Shown here: one piece after another, positions 23,206 through 34,136 of the stretch | Layout of the letters: the number at the start of each line of letters is the position of its first letter | How positions within the stretch are numbered: the stretch's first letter is position 1 | NCBI GenBank assembly: GCA_020055645.1 | Contig: JAECZT010000023.1 | Location: 1-64,000 of the forward strand | DNA length: 64,000 nt | From: Tomocerus qinae | Lineage: Eukaryota; Arthropoda; Collembola; Entomobryomorpha; Tomoceridae | Reading direction: 5' to 3' | The notes under the pieces: generated by a model | Seen by the model: only the letters and a program-made list of their open reading frames with translations | Databases searched by the model: none | What the model was told of the DNA's origin: nothing | Program-made: the position numbers and the translations under genes

Positions 23206-24906
23206 TTATAAAATAGTAAAAATGTTTGAATTATAAAAATTCAAAGGACGTGGTTGATCTTTATCAAAGCAATGTTGACATAGAGTGAAATTAAAGTGAT
23301 TGTAGACATCCATCCACTTTTCGAAGAGCCCAGATTCTCTGGAGATGGTACTCCATGAAATGGGCTAACAACTGAAATATCCAAAGATGCAATTTCTTGA
23401 AACGACTCGATCTGCCTCACAGCTCTTGGTTCCACCAAATCCGTGATGACGATCCCTGCATAGCCGTAGGTGAGTACAATGAACATCAACAAGTATGGAC
23501 TTAGGACAATTTTGAACCAGAAATATTTTTTCAACTTTTTCGGAAATCCGAAATTGTTACTGACTACATAAGCACAGCAAGTGAAGATGAAATGATGGAT
23601 TTCTTTATGCTTGAAATAAAAAGTGAGTTGGAAGAAGAATGTGACAAGGAATATTGTTAACAGAATCCCAATCCAAGCAGTGAGTTGAAATGGGCGGATG
23701 TAGCCATAGAACGACATATACTCGTCCTCAAAGACAACACAAGATATATAATTGTAACTATCTGTAATACTAAATGGAATTAAAGTGACTGTGGGGTCTG
23801 CGTCTACGCCTACCTACTCTACCAAGTGAATATTCATAATCAATGAAGCTCAATGGTTCCATTCCTCTGAACGGGGCGCATTCATTATCGTCTTCTCCAA
23901 ATGTTATATTAGGGAAATTAAAAAAGACAATCGAAGACAAAATGTAAATCACGTCAATATTGTGATTCTTGAAAACTGTCGAAAAGTATTCGTTCTTTAT
24001 TAAGTGTCCACAATAAGGTTTGTTAAGTCCCATATAACGACGAACAATGGATTTTATATTTCCTTTGAAGTAATTGCTCCTCAAAACGATACCCGCACGA
24101 ATCTTTCTCAAAAGTTTATGTTCAAGATTATTTCCTTTTGAATCGTGTGAAAAAACCAAACTATTGTCAAATTGGTTTATTACGTCTGTATAATCTCCAT
24201 TTTCACAATGCCCACAAAGAAAAATATTCTGGTATCTTCGTCTTGTAGTGACTGCATAAAATAATGTCCTAATAAGCCAAAGAAAATGGTAGTTCAAGTA
24301 GTGTATATCAAAAAAAATGTGATATTTGATTCATGTTCATAAAGGCATCCAGAATTTCTTTTTGAACGAGGAAATAAACATTTGTATTATCTTGGAAATT
24401 GAATTGATTATCGAAGGGGATTTGCTCCAATGACGTCAGATAAGGCTTTTTGAATTCATTAAATATTGTAAAATAAAAACCTACGTATTGAACTTATATA
24501 TTCTGTCAATGCCACGTCAATCCTCTTGCTTGAATTCAGATCTACAGAAAAATGAACAAGACAGTCGGGTCGGCTTTTTCAAGTATGGTGAAAATAATGT
24601 TTTGGATTTTATCGCAGAATACCGTGAATGTGTAGTTATGTCGTAATAGAATTGTGATTCTACGTCTTGTACGGCGTTGTGTGCATACTTTTGAGCTAAA
24701 TTCCTTTTTACCAAATTGGCATTCGTGAGGGAATACGGAATTGTTGTCTGAATCAGATCTTCTAGTATCGTTTTGTAAAATATTATATTGATGTAGCAAT
24801 CTTGTTCCATTGCTAATAAATTTTCTAATTTTCCACCAAATACAACATATTGAAAACTGAAAATAGCAACCAAAATAATTGCTTTGTATCTTTTTCCCCC
24901 AAACAA
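23206..24906 (-). pseudogene. Ionotropic receptor-like gene with at least five frame breaks
   Basis: Translation begins at 24906 with a hydrophobic leader (YKAIILVAIFSFQYVVF). Successive pieces in changing frames read like one IR: QDCYINIIFYKTILEDLIQT; ILEKADPTVLFIFL; SSKRIDVALTEYISSI; NTNVYFLVQKEILDAF; then about 24297-23800 (RRRYQNIFLCGHCENGDYTD to FNFPNITFGEDDNECAPF). After that come DADPTVTLIPFSITDSYNYI, the M1 helix (LTAWIGILLTIFLVTFFFQL), the pore and M2 (LSPYLLMFIVLTYGYAGIVI followed by TDLVEPR), and LFEKWMDVYNHFNFTLCQHC with a stop near 23206. One break is at a T8 run (24309-24316), where seven Ts would restore the frame. M3 and the end of the second lobe are absent. Topology and motif order support the IR family; the number of breaks supports a pseudogene, though some may be base-calling errors. 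Confidence 0.68.
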
Positions 24907-24910
24907 TCAT

Positions 24911-27023
24911 TGCGTTGAGATTATTTTTGCTTAATTTGGTGTTAATTGTAATGCGATTTAGAAGAAAATTTTAATCTTGTTAATCAATTTTTTACAAGTG
25001 TTCTTAATTTTTAAAACGACCACATTTCAATCTACTTCCATACTAAATACAAGCTTATAGAATTAGTGATATATATGCGCCTCTATGTTGACATAGTCGA
25101 GGGTTTACTATTAGTACTTTTGCAATATATTCAATACAATGTAATCATTTGTCTTTACGTCTAATAATACAGAAATCTTAAGTATGCATGATAACAAATT
25201 TCGTATATGTTACATTAACAGCAAAAAATTGCATAAATAAGGCTACTAATATCATTAAGGAGTTAGCAGTTGGGTTGTAGAGGAATATCATTACAAATTG
25301 ACGGTTAACGGAAGATATTACTCATTGGTTTTTATAGTCGGATGTTTAAAATCATAAAAGTTACATATTAATTTTATTTATAACTAGTAGCCCCCAGCAT
25401 ATGTGACTAAATTTCGAAAGGTAGGCATCCAGCGTAATCATGCGTATTGGATATTGGGGCCAAGCACGTACCCAGAAGAGGGTAGAGGGCCCCCTACCCT
25501 GCTCAGCTCAGTTTTTGGCATAACTATTTTTTGCGGCCCTCCTTACCCCAATTCCTGGATACGTGCCTGAGCACGACCTACCACACATAGTTACATACAT
25601 ATATAGGCAGGTAAATATATTGCTCTATCTAAAACGGTGGTTATAATATAGAGATGGATTTTTTATTGCGATATCCTAATGTTATAGTTGTCGAAGGTTT
25701 AATACCCATGCGTGGAACTTTAATTTTCATATCAGTGTTTAGTACTTCTATAAAGTGGTAAATACTCCCAAAAAGAAAATGTATTTTCATTGTAAAGAAT
25801 GTACATTCAGTAGAAAATGTGATGTTTTATTATTGAAACATAAGCCCAACATTTCATATAATGTTATCGACGAAACAAAAAATATTTTGAAAAGAACGAG
25901 AATTTCGACTATAATTTCCAAACTGCTATATGTATCAATATCAGAGAAGACAATGGCTGATGATCCAAAGTGAAAGAATGCATTTGAATTTCGATAGACT
26001 GGGTTTAAATATAACCATTAATTGCCAAAATCTTGAAAATGATAACCCGGAACAACTTTGGCTTATGATCAGCTATGTACCCTGCGAAAGATAACCATGA
26101 AAGGTAAGGTCTGATTTTGAGACAACTTTGATTCATCATAACTACTTTTTGAGATAAATTACTAATTAACCTAATTATATATAGTAGAATATGAAAACAA
26201 TTCAAATTAGACCGCAGATAAACATCTACATAACTCATTGGGGAGTTTAAAATACCTGAGAATATCTACCTTGGAATATACTCGACAAATCATACACATG
26301 AGGCCTCTGCTTACAGAAACTTAATTATTTAAACGGAACATAAATCGATTATCGATAACTATATGTATAGATAGACTACTACATTAAATTCAGTACATTA
26401 CTGTTCCTTAATTCTAAACTACAAAATTATAGTGTATAGTTCTTATAAGCAGTACAACGTTGCGTTGGGTGTTAGATAGCATTTTAAATTCGGAGGCCAA
26501 GTTGCTGTAAAAGTATGAATCGTTAGAGTAAGTCATTTATTATATATGGACGGTGTACTTGAAAGGAAGTATTTGTAATGTAAACTCCGACAACAGCCAC
26601 CGCGGAGAATTTATATACACTTTTACAAGTGCTCTGAATTATTTACAACCGCCGTTCATAGTTGCAACCTTGATAGGAGCAGTATAATTGTCATAAACAG
26701 GCAACATGTATACTTTGTTCTTATCAGCTAATTCCTGTAAGTGTTCCAAATTTTAAGAAACAATCTTTTCTACTTTTGGAATACACCTTTAAACTTCCAT
26801 AGCAAATTATTTCGACATCGCAGACTGATTAGGTATAATTATAAGAAATATTTTGTCGCGATATGAACCCAACGTTTAGAGTTAAGACATTGAGATTATT
26901 TAAATTTTCAATTATTTATTTAATTCACTCACGCAAAGAGAGACTGTGAAATGATAAAGCTATTTATTACAAGCCGCTGCTTATCACGGCACCTTTTAGG
27001 AATCATCAATTAAAATGTCAGCA
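24911..27023. other. Intergenic with one family A MITE
   Basis: No supported gene. The ORF at 25755-25973 contains a CKEC plus LLLKH pattern like half a C2H2 finger but lacks the second histidine at the right spacing and any companion finger. The minus ORF at 26005-26238 shows no family signal. Confidence 0.4.
25461..25569. mobile_element. hAT-type MITE, family A, short degenerate copy
   Basis: Ends CAAGCACGTACCCAG and GGATACGTGCCTG are inverted and match the family termini; the interior keeps GGGCCCCC and TTTTTTGCGGCCC. The 8-bp flanks do not match. Confidence 0.55.
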
Positions 27024-28449
27024 TCATTTCCACAATTCCTTTACTAACAGAAAAGATAAAAAATTAATATTTTTTTCCGTTTGATGTACGAAAAATGGCC
27101 CATCGGGATTCCTATCGCCAAAGATGATGCTTTCATTTTCTTCATCAATTTCCTCTCCATTGGATATGACCCGGAAAAATATTTCCAAGAACTTATACAA
27201 CTTTTCATAAGGAGAAACAGCTTGGAAGCTAGCCACAAAATAAAACACCACAGTACTAAAAGAAAAGTAGGCCACAGAGCAAAAAATTATTTTTAGTACG
27301 GTATCCAAATTTTGCCATTCTCGAATTAGAATGTAATTGGCCACATATATTTCTCTTTTAAACACATGAAAGAGCAGAAAATATAATGTCGCATGAACTT
27401 CGTTGTACATCTTCATTAAAATGACTAGACTTTTATACACTTTGGCGATTTCTCTGGGGTCATTTCGTAGACGATACAAAGATATATACTTTGATGATCG
27501 ATTGCATCTGCAAAATAAATCTTTTTTATATATACGACAAAAATGATCTTAAGACAACAAACATTCTATTTTGGAATATTTAATAAATATATTTATATTT
27601 TATGGTGTTTAATCTGGTTTTCTACGTTTTACGTACTTGATTTGAGATGTTAGTAACTCCATATGTATTACGTTTACAATTATGATGAACATATGAAACC
27701 AGCAGTGGCCAAACAATCCCATTAGCATCCAGAATGTAAGCAAAGAGCAAATTATCCACGGAATCAAAGGAGGGTAGTTTGGGGCCCAGTAGTGAGTGAG
27801 GAATATTGGATATTGGGGAAGCAAGACTTGTGCAAAGGTCAACAATGTCGGCCAGAATATTGGGATGAATAAGCCCAGAATAAAAAGAAGCTCTGCTTTT
27901 ACTGGTTTGTTTCGATTCTTCTTATGTACATATGTTCCTATGAAAATTTAATATGTATTACGACCTCTTCGTTTGGAAATACTGGAGCCCAATTTGACTT
28001 GGATAAGAATATAATGTAGTATATAATGTATTACTTTTATAATAATGTAATGTAGTAACATATTACGTGATAATAATTTGTTAAGTCCTTAATAAATTGT
28101 AGTTACCTTGAAAATGATCGTGGTATCCAAACATAGCATTCCACAAGTTCTTCATGTTTTCTGTGTCCCACAGGGTAATGTATATTGGAATGATGGCTAT
28201 CAGCAGTGCAAAAGCCGTCATTAGGCATATTGCAAAGTTGAAACTTTTTTCATTTCTGCTTAGAAGACCTCTGGCTGTTGTTAGACAGAAATATAATGTG
28301 GACAATGTAACAAAAAGGTACCATTTGTATGATTTATTTTTCAATATTCTATTTTTAGATGAATTATCCCATTTATATGGGATTGAGCCAATTGAATTAT
28401 GCCAATTGAAAAATATTTTTAAAATTAATACTGCAAAGGAGGAAACCAT
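27024..28449 (-). CDS. Gustatory receptor-like 7-TM protein, 375 aa
   Basis: Arthropod gustatory receptors are ligand-gated cation channels with inverted seven-helix topology in chemosensory neurons. Three exons (28449-28107, 27937-27637, 27507-27024) have GT-AG introns of 169 and 129 bp. Phases 1 and 2 join perfectly, and the total length is divisible by three, giving 375 aa, within the family's usual size. Hydrophobic segments include WYLFVTLSTLYFCL, FAICLMTAFALLIAIIPIYI, ELLFILGLFIPIFWPTLL, IPWIICSLLTFWMLMGLF, FHMFIIIVNVIHM, TLYFLLFHVF and IIFCSVAYFSFSTVVFYFV. The start at 28449 is the first ATG; a TTTGCAG acceptor overlaps codons 5-7, so an upstream exon is possible. The C-terminus after the last helix (ISNGEEIDEENESII) is acidic and lacks the TYhhhhhQF-type signature I would expect, so a last exon might be missing. 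The inverted relic at 30.6-31.9 kb and the fragment at 48.5 kb are its closest relatives. Confidence 0.68.
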
Positions 28450-28544
28450 TATGGCAGCTTGATAGCAGAAAATTAATAAATAAAAAGAACTGAGAGAAAC
28501 TACAAGTATTTCTGGTTATTACCCTTGGTGACCGATAAACTAAA

Positions 28545-28990
28545 AACTAGAGATTCCATCCCATACTGTAAGTGGTAAATGGTAACCTTCCAGACCAATG
28601 TAGCCGTAGCAATGTTTAAAGAAAACAATAAACCATTACTTTGTAAAATTTAAAAAATTGTCCCACCGATTATAAAATAGAGCAACCTACAATTAGACTA
28701 TCAAAAATATCATCATGGTACAGTAAATTTGCTGTAAAGTAAAAAAAATGATAATATCTATATAGCGACATGAAATCCTGGAAGAGGTGTTTCTTTTCGC
28801 AATTATTGAAATTGGCGAACTGTACCATGTTGGGTTTAGTCTTAGTCGCCGATACTACTTCAATGTTGTAAATGTTTTTGCGCAAATTTGAATGTAGGCA
28901 TAATTGTTTTGTTTTCAAAGCACCTGCAGAGGATCCAAAACCTCTGAATTGCTCTATTATTATGTGGTAGACGTAAGAAACATGCCACAA
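28545..28990 (-). repeat. Upstream block shared with the inverted partner at 30.6 kb
   Basis: The reverse complement of 28620-28800 matches 30590-30770 over CTCTTCCAGGATTTC, TCTAATTGTAGGTTGCTC and GGACAATTTTTTAAATTTTAC. Two overlapping minus-strand frames (28990-28670 and 29045-28860) have no recognisable domain. This may be a 5' exon or regulatory region of the GR gene, or part of an older repeat. Confidence 0.4.
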
Positions 28991-29100
28991 TAATTTGCAA
29001 TACTATTTTGCGTTGAGTAATGTTTCTTACCTTTACTTCTGGCACCAGTGACTGCTATTTTATTTTCTTTGGACAAAATAAGCATTTCTTAGTTTTCAGG

Positions 29101-30156
29101 GGTGTACGCCGATTTAGGCCAATCCAATTAGGCCAAAGGGCAAAACGCATTTAGGCCAATCCAGAAACTCTGAAAACCCATTTAGGCCAAAACGAAGTGA
29201 CCACTTAGGCCAAAACTTTATTTGCGCAGGAATTAGTCACATACATACAGTAAACAATAAATGAAATATAATAATACTAGCTGAATCCTAGCACACAAAG
29301 TGTGCTAGAAAATGTTGAAACCAGTAAATTTCTAGCGACTGCGCATTAGCCCGAATTTCATAGACCGTTGATTGGACTCAGTACTGATAGTCTAAGTCTA
29401 GTCCTTGCTCATTAATTGCAAAATATTACCCTTACTCATTAGTTACACAATATTACGGACAAATATACAAACCTTAATACCAAATTCCATGCGCATGTCC
29501 CACTTTTGTTTAAAAGATTATGTTTATGTAGAGTAAAGATAAATATGTAAGTTAGTAAAGATTTTGGAATATTTAAGAAAGTTTTAGACAATATAATATA
29601 TATGTAATAATGTTGAACCACGCACATAATTTGAGCTAAAATTCGTCGCCTATGTGCCTCTATCATCTAAGACAAAATATAGGGAGACAAATTCAGCAGC
29701 ATACATGGAAAACACTTATATCGGAAGATATTCAAAACTTTTATTTCCTCCTGAGTTTTGGTCCGTTTATTCAAGAGTTCTAAATAATCTGCCTAGAACA
29801 ACAAACAGACTAGAAGGCTGGCATAATGGACCAAAGCTTGTGCCAGAATTTATATCACCAGAAGAATTAATTTAAATTGAATTTTAGCTCAAATTATGTG
29901 TGTGGTTATACATTATTACATTATATGCTTAATATTATTTATATATTGTCTAAAACGTTCTTAAATATTGCAACATCATGACTAATTTACATATTTTCAT
30001 TTATTATATACTATAAGTGACTAATTCCTGTGTAAATAAAGTTTTGGCCTAAGTGATCACTTTTATTTGGCCTAAATGGGTTTTCAGAGTTTCTGGTTTG
30101 GCCTAAATGCGTTTTTCCCTTTGGTCTAATTGGATTGGCCTAAATAGGATAGAATC
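29101..30156. mobile_element. MULE-type TIR element with transposase remnant
   Basis: A 1056-bp element is bounded by identical 8-mers TTTTCAGG (29093-29100 and 30157-30164), within the 8-10 bp expected of Mutator-like elements. Its arms are long inverted repeats: ATTTAGGCCAATCCAATTAG at the left corresponds to the right end, and several AGGCCAAA units repeat within about 125 bp of each terminus. A second inverted pair (about 29530-29650 and 29876-29998, ATTTTAGCTCAAATTATGTG) flanks the centre, so most of the element is a giant hairpin. The centre holds a 74-codon frame described separately. Confidence 0.78.
29654..29875 (+). pseudogene. Transposase C-terminal fragment (MULE-like)
   Basis: The reading contains FPPEFWSVYSRVLNNLPRTT followed by NRLEGWHNG. 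This order (W-x-V-Y, then N-LPRTxN-x-x-EGWH) is characteristic of the C-terminal part of MULE-related transposase proteins frequent in arthropods. Only this tail remains, placed between two inverted arms, so the element is non-autonomous. The rest of the frame (PKLVPEFISPEELI) is unremarkable. Confidence 0.6.
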
Positions 30157-30589
30157 TTTTCAGGTATTTGTTTCCTACATTTCAACTAAGTTCTGCAAAA
30201 ATTTGTTAATTATAGAACATATTATTGTACATTGAATTATTAGTATTACCCTATTCAGCTATCTTACCAGCTCCTTTTTAACTGTATTAATTGTTCGCTG
30301 CTGGCGAAGCAGTGAGCTGTAAAGAAATCTTGATTGAAAATCAGTATAGACCATTATTGTGTGGCCTATTTCTCTCCAGTCGCGATTCCTCCACAACTAA
30401 CTGCTTCCCCAGCCACGAACAAAAGACCATTTAATCAGTTAAAAATAAGCTGGAAAGGATACCTGAATAGAGTAATAAAATTGACTATATTCAAAGTTGC
30501 AAAAGAACCAATTACTATATTTACGTAATATCGACGCCTAAACCCAATTAAATTAAATAGTAGCTCGGCAGTGTTACAACAACTTCGAG

Positions 30590-31850
30590 AATGGAATATT
30601 TCTTCCAGGATTTCGTGTCGCCATAAAGATACTATCTTATTTTTTATAGGGAACTTAATTTGCAATGAGTATGTTTTATAAGCCTAATTGTACGTTGCTC
30701 TATTCTATAAACGACGGGACAATCTTTTTAATTTTACAGAATAATGACTTATTGTTTTCTTATAATGTTGCTATGATTACAAATGTTTTCGAGTTGAGGG
30801 AAGCGTCCGTTGGCAACCGGCAAATTATTCTGACTATAATATTGCATCTTAACTTTTTTTGCACCAAAATAATCAACTCAAAAACCAAAAGAACTGCAAG
30901 AAAGTTTAAACGGGGAAAGAGATGGTCCACAACCCACTACATTCGGCTCCGAAAGAATATTGCAAACATAATAATATTATTCCAAACTGGAGATATAAAC
31001 GTTTTCGTACGGAGTTTGCAATTAATCGCAACTATTGGACTTTATTGGACCGAATTGGACTTTATTGGTGTGTATAGTACATGACATATTTTTGCATGAA
31101 AAAAGGCGAAAGGTGTATTTTACTAATCATTGATTTTCTACTTTATAAAGTTGTCTGGTAAACTATAAAAAGTGCAAACTCGTCTAAATGGTTACTACTT
31201 CCTATTTTATAGCCACTTAGGGATTTTCAAAGAGTTATTTCATGCTGAGTTCAACATAACTTAATTGACATGTATTAAATTTTTATAGGAATATATGTAC
31301 ATAAAAAGATTCGAAAGCAACCGATAAAAGCAGAGCTTCTATTCATTCTCGTCTTTCTCTTACCATTATTCTGGACGATATTCCTGACCTGCACAAGTCT
31401 TATTTCCATAATTCCCAATATTCTTCACTCACTACTGGGCTCCAAACTACCCTCCTTGGATTCCATGGATCATTTGCTCTTTGCTTTTCTTCTGAATGGT
31501 ATTTTGACTCAACTGTCATGCATGCTTGATTACATAATATATTCATCGTTATTCTAAACGTAATAAAATGCAGCTAATAACCTCCCAAATCAAGTATGTA
31601 CAATATATAAACTCAGTATGCGCATTATAAATCAAAAGTTATATTCATGAAATATAATATAGAAGGTCAGTAATTAATAGTCAAGCCTTTAGATCATTTG
31701 TGAGGTCTCTATAAAATAAATCTTTTTATTTTGTAGTGCCATCGATCAAACTATATATATTTGCACCAGCTGCGAAATGACTCTAGTGAAATCGCCAAAG
31801 TGTATAAAAGTTTAGTCATTATAATGACAATGTACAATTGCGACATTATT
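30590..31850 (+). pseudogene. Inverted, decayed gustatory receptor copy
   Basis: This is the mirror partner of the 27024-28449 gene. A region near 30600-30780 matches that gene's upstream block. An exon 2 homologue starts after TTTATAG at 31289 (GIYVHKKIRKQPIKAELLFI) and shifts frame near 31425, where THYWAPNYPP-type residues (YWAPNYPPWIPWIICSLL) reappear in another frame and soon stop at TGA. ITSQIK before GTATGT near 31590 is the exon 2 end. Exon 3 begins after TTGTAG at 31737 and keeps RNDSSEIAKVYKSLVIIM, then is lost at about 31850. Exon 1 is not clearly present. At least one frameshift, stops in exon 2 and the truncated exon 3 make it a pseudogene. Confidence 0.7.
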
Positions 31851-32031
31851 TTTTCTGCCATTATTGTAATTCTGACATTATTGCAATTTTGATCATTATT
31901 GATACGAGCAAAATTTTCTATTTTATTAACACTACTGTTCTACATTTTAAAAGGATGTAGGCAATATACTATTAAATTACACCTTATTCATTATAATTGG
32001 AAACTAATGACCAACAGATAAAATCTGAGCT

Positions 32032-34136
32032 TTAGTTTGAATCTGAAGAGTCTGAATCTGAGTCCGCATCAGCAGGTGAAAATATCATGCTTGGAATTTG
32101 CGTTAGTCCATTTGGAAATTGTCTATCCAAATGAAACTTACTAATTACGGCTTCTGTGCCCCAGTATGTAATTTCTTTGGTCAAATCCTGAACTGTGTAT
32201 GGACAAATATATGTACAACCCCCCTACACAAAATTAACATTAAAAAAGGTTAGTTATGTGTGAAAAAATTGTTAACAAATAAATAAATAACAAAACAAAT
32301 TATGGAAAATATCTGGATCTATACTAACCGTAATTGTAAATTTGATTGTAATCGGTTTGCCTGATTTAAGCAAGATATTAGGTTCAATTTCAACAGAAAT
32401 AATTGGAACATTTTTCTTATTGGCGTACCCTTTGACTTCTTTCCGAAATATTTGATCGCCAATTTCTACTTGAAAGGTATAGTTCCCAGAAGTACTTGGT
32501 TCACCATAGAACTTCAAAGCACAAAGGTTAAGATTTTCGGATGTAGTCATTCTATAAGAAAGTTATTGTTTACAAATATAGTAGTAAAATAATAAAATAA
32601 TGTTTTACTACTATTGTACTGATTCTTACACAAATCCATGGGCAGTAGAAAAATCAGCAAGTTGGTTTGGTTCAAAATCCTCTTCAAGGCGATTTACTCG
32701 CAATAATTCGTTTTCAGTTCTTGGTTCAGAGGAAAATAGCCTTAACAAACATGTATTAATTAAGGAAGAGTTAAATAATTTTTATTATTTTAATATTCCC
32801 TAACTTATTAACAAGAAATCGAACTAACTGTACCCAATTGGATTTTCCTTTTCAGATAAAAAATCTTTTTGAATAATGTAGGTGAAAAGTTCGTTCAATT
32901 CTTCAGAATTAAGAATTTTTGCCGGACGAACAGTCTTTGTTATCGTTAGTCTATCCAGCAAAGGAAATCTTATGGATTTTATTATTTTATCCCCAAGAAC
33001 GGATCTCACGTTTTCTCCAGTAAGAGGCAATTGATTCAATTTGCATTGTTCCTGACCCCACCTAATAAGACAAACGCCACTTGTTTATGTTTATTTGTAA
33101 ATTAAATATTATAATGAGCAATAATTAAACAGATTCTACAAACTTGATGCATCCATTATAAACTGAAAGTTCAGAGCATTGTAGATAGTGTTTTCCGACA
33201 ATAGTCATTAAGTCAGACTGGTTGAATAGAAGAATGGCATCAGAAAAAAAAAGTTCTCTGCATCACTAATTTATAAAATAAATTATGCATCATAGCTTGG
33301 AAGCAATAATAGAAATTTTAAATTTCTTACTTACGCCAAGACCCAGTTTTCAACAGTTCGTAATAAACTTCTTGCTTTATCTTCAACTTGGCAAATTTGA
33401 AGTGATTTTAACTTAGTGTAGATTTCTACTGCATCTGCTGGTGATCCATTATTCAAACAACAAAATAACCAATATTCCACTTGGAGAATGACATTACTCG
33501 CCAAATATTTGTGTGCCAAAGATAAAACGCCAACTGCAGTTTTTGTAAATGAGCCAATATATGGAATACAATCATAATATTTGTGGTCTTCCTCTCCAGT
33601 CCGAGTACATCAACTATAATAAACAAAATTTAATCTATAGTGTGTATTTTCTATATTATGATACATTGTTGGATGTCATACCCACAGTAAAGTTTAATGA
33701 ATTTAACAACCATTGGTAATTGATATATGATCTTCTAATTCTTACAAAGCATTAAAATATAATTATTATTATGTTATAGGTTACATTCGACAGTAAATAA
33801 GTTAATTAATTTGCAATTATAATTTCTTACATCCACAAAATATAAGAAGTGTTCAGCATCATCATCTTCTAAAGTGATTATTCGTTCATTTCCCCCTTCA
33901 TTCCATCTTGAGTTTAACATTGCACTCAGAACAGGAGAATGGGCTATCAAAATAAGAGAGTGACATTCAATCTCTTCACTTTTTATTCCAGATCCGACTT
34001 TTATAGTGACGTCAGTATATTTCTTATTCTTCAACATAGTACGCAAGAGATGGAAAAAATCTGGAGAAGATTCTCTGCACAATCCGTCCCCATTGTCCAT
34101 TTTTCTCTTTTTTGATGAAACTTTAGCTCCACTCAT
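32032..34136 (-). pseudogene. BTB-BACK-PHR protein, array copy 1 (two frame breaks)
   Basis: BTB-BACK-PHR proteins (BTBD1/2/3/6 type) are substrate adaptors of cullin-3 ubiquitin ligases. Exons: E1 34136-33831 (BTB: FHLLRTMLKNKKYTDVTIKV, ECHSLILIAHSPVLSAML); E2 33613-33336 (BACK: VGVLSLAHKYLASNVILQV); E3 33265-33140; E4 33051-32834; E5 32740-32630; E6 32551-32329 and E7 32223-32032 (PHR: LCALKFYGEPSTSGNYTFQV, VEIEPNILLKSGKPITIKF, GGCTYICPYTV, IPSMIFS). An Asp/Ser tail ends the protein. A complete copy of this layout is about 485 aa, the length of BTBD6-type proteins. E2 lacks two bases at about 33591 relative to its neighbours (GACTGGAGAGGAAG against GACTGGAGAGAGGAAG). E3 lacks one T in a T9 run at about 33244-33252. 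Either break ends the protein early. Confidence 0.72.

Noticed and set aside
25755-25973. Possible C2H2 zinc finger (CKEC...LLLKH)
   Set aside because: Second zinc-binding histidine at proper spacing and further fingers are missing; no splice context.
30665-31084. Plus-strand ORF of 139 codons between the MULE element and the GR relic
   Set aside because: Its left part is the block shared with the upstream region of the intact GR and reads in a different frame there; no transmembrane or domain signal, so coding is unsupported.
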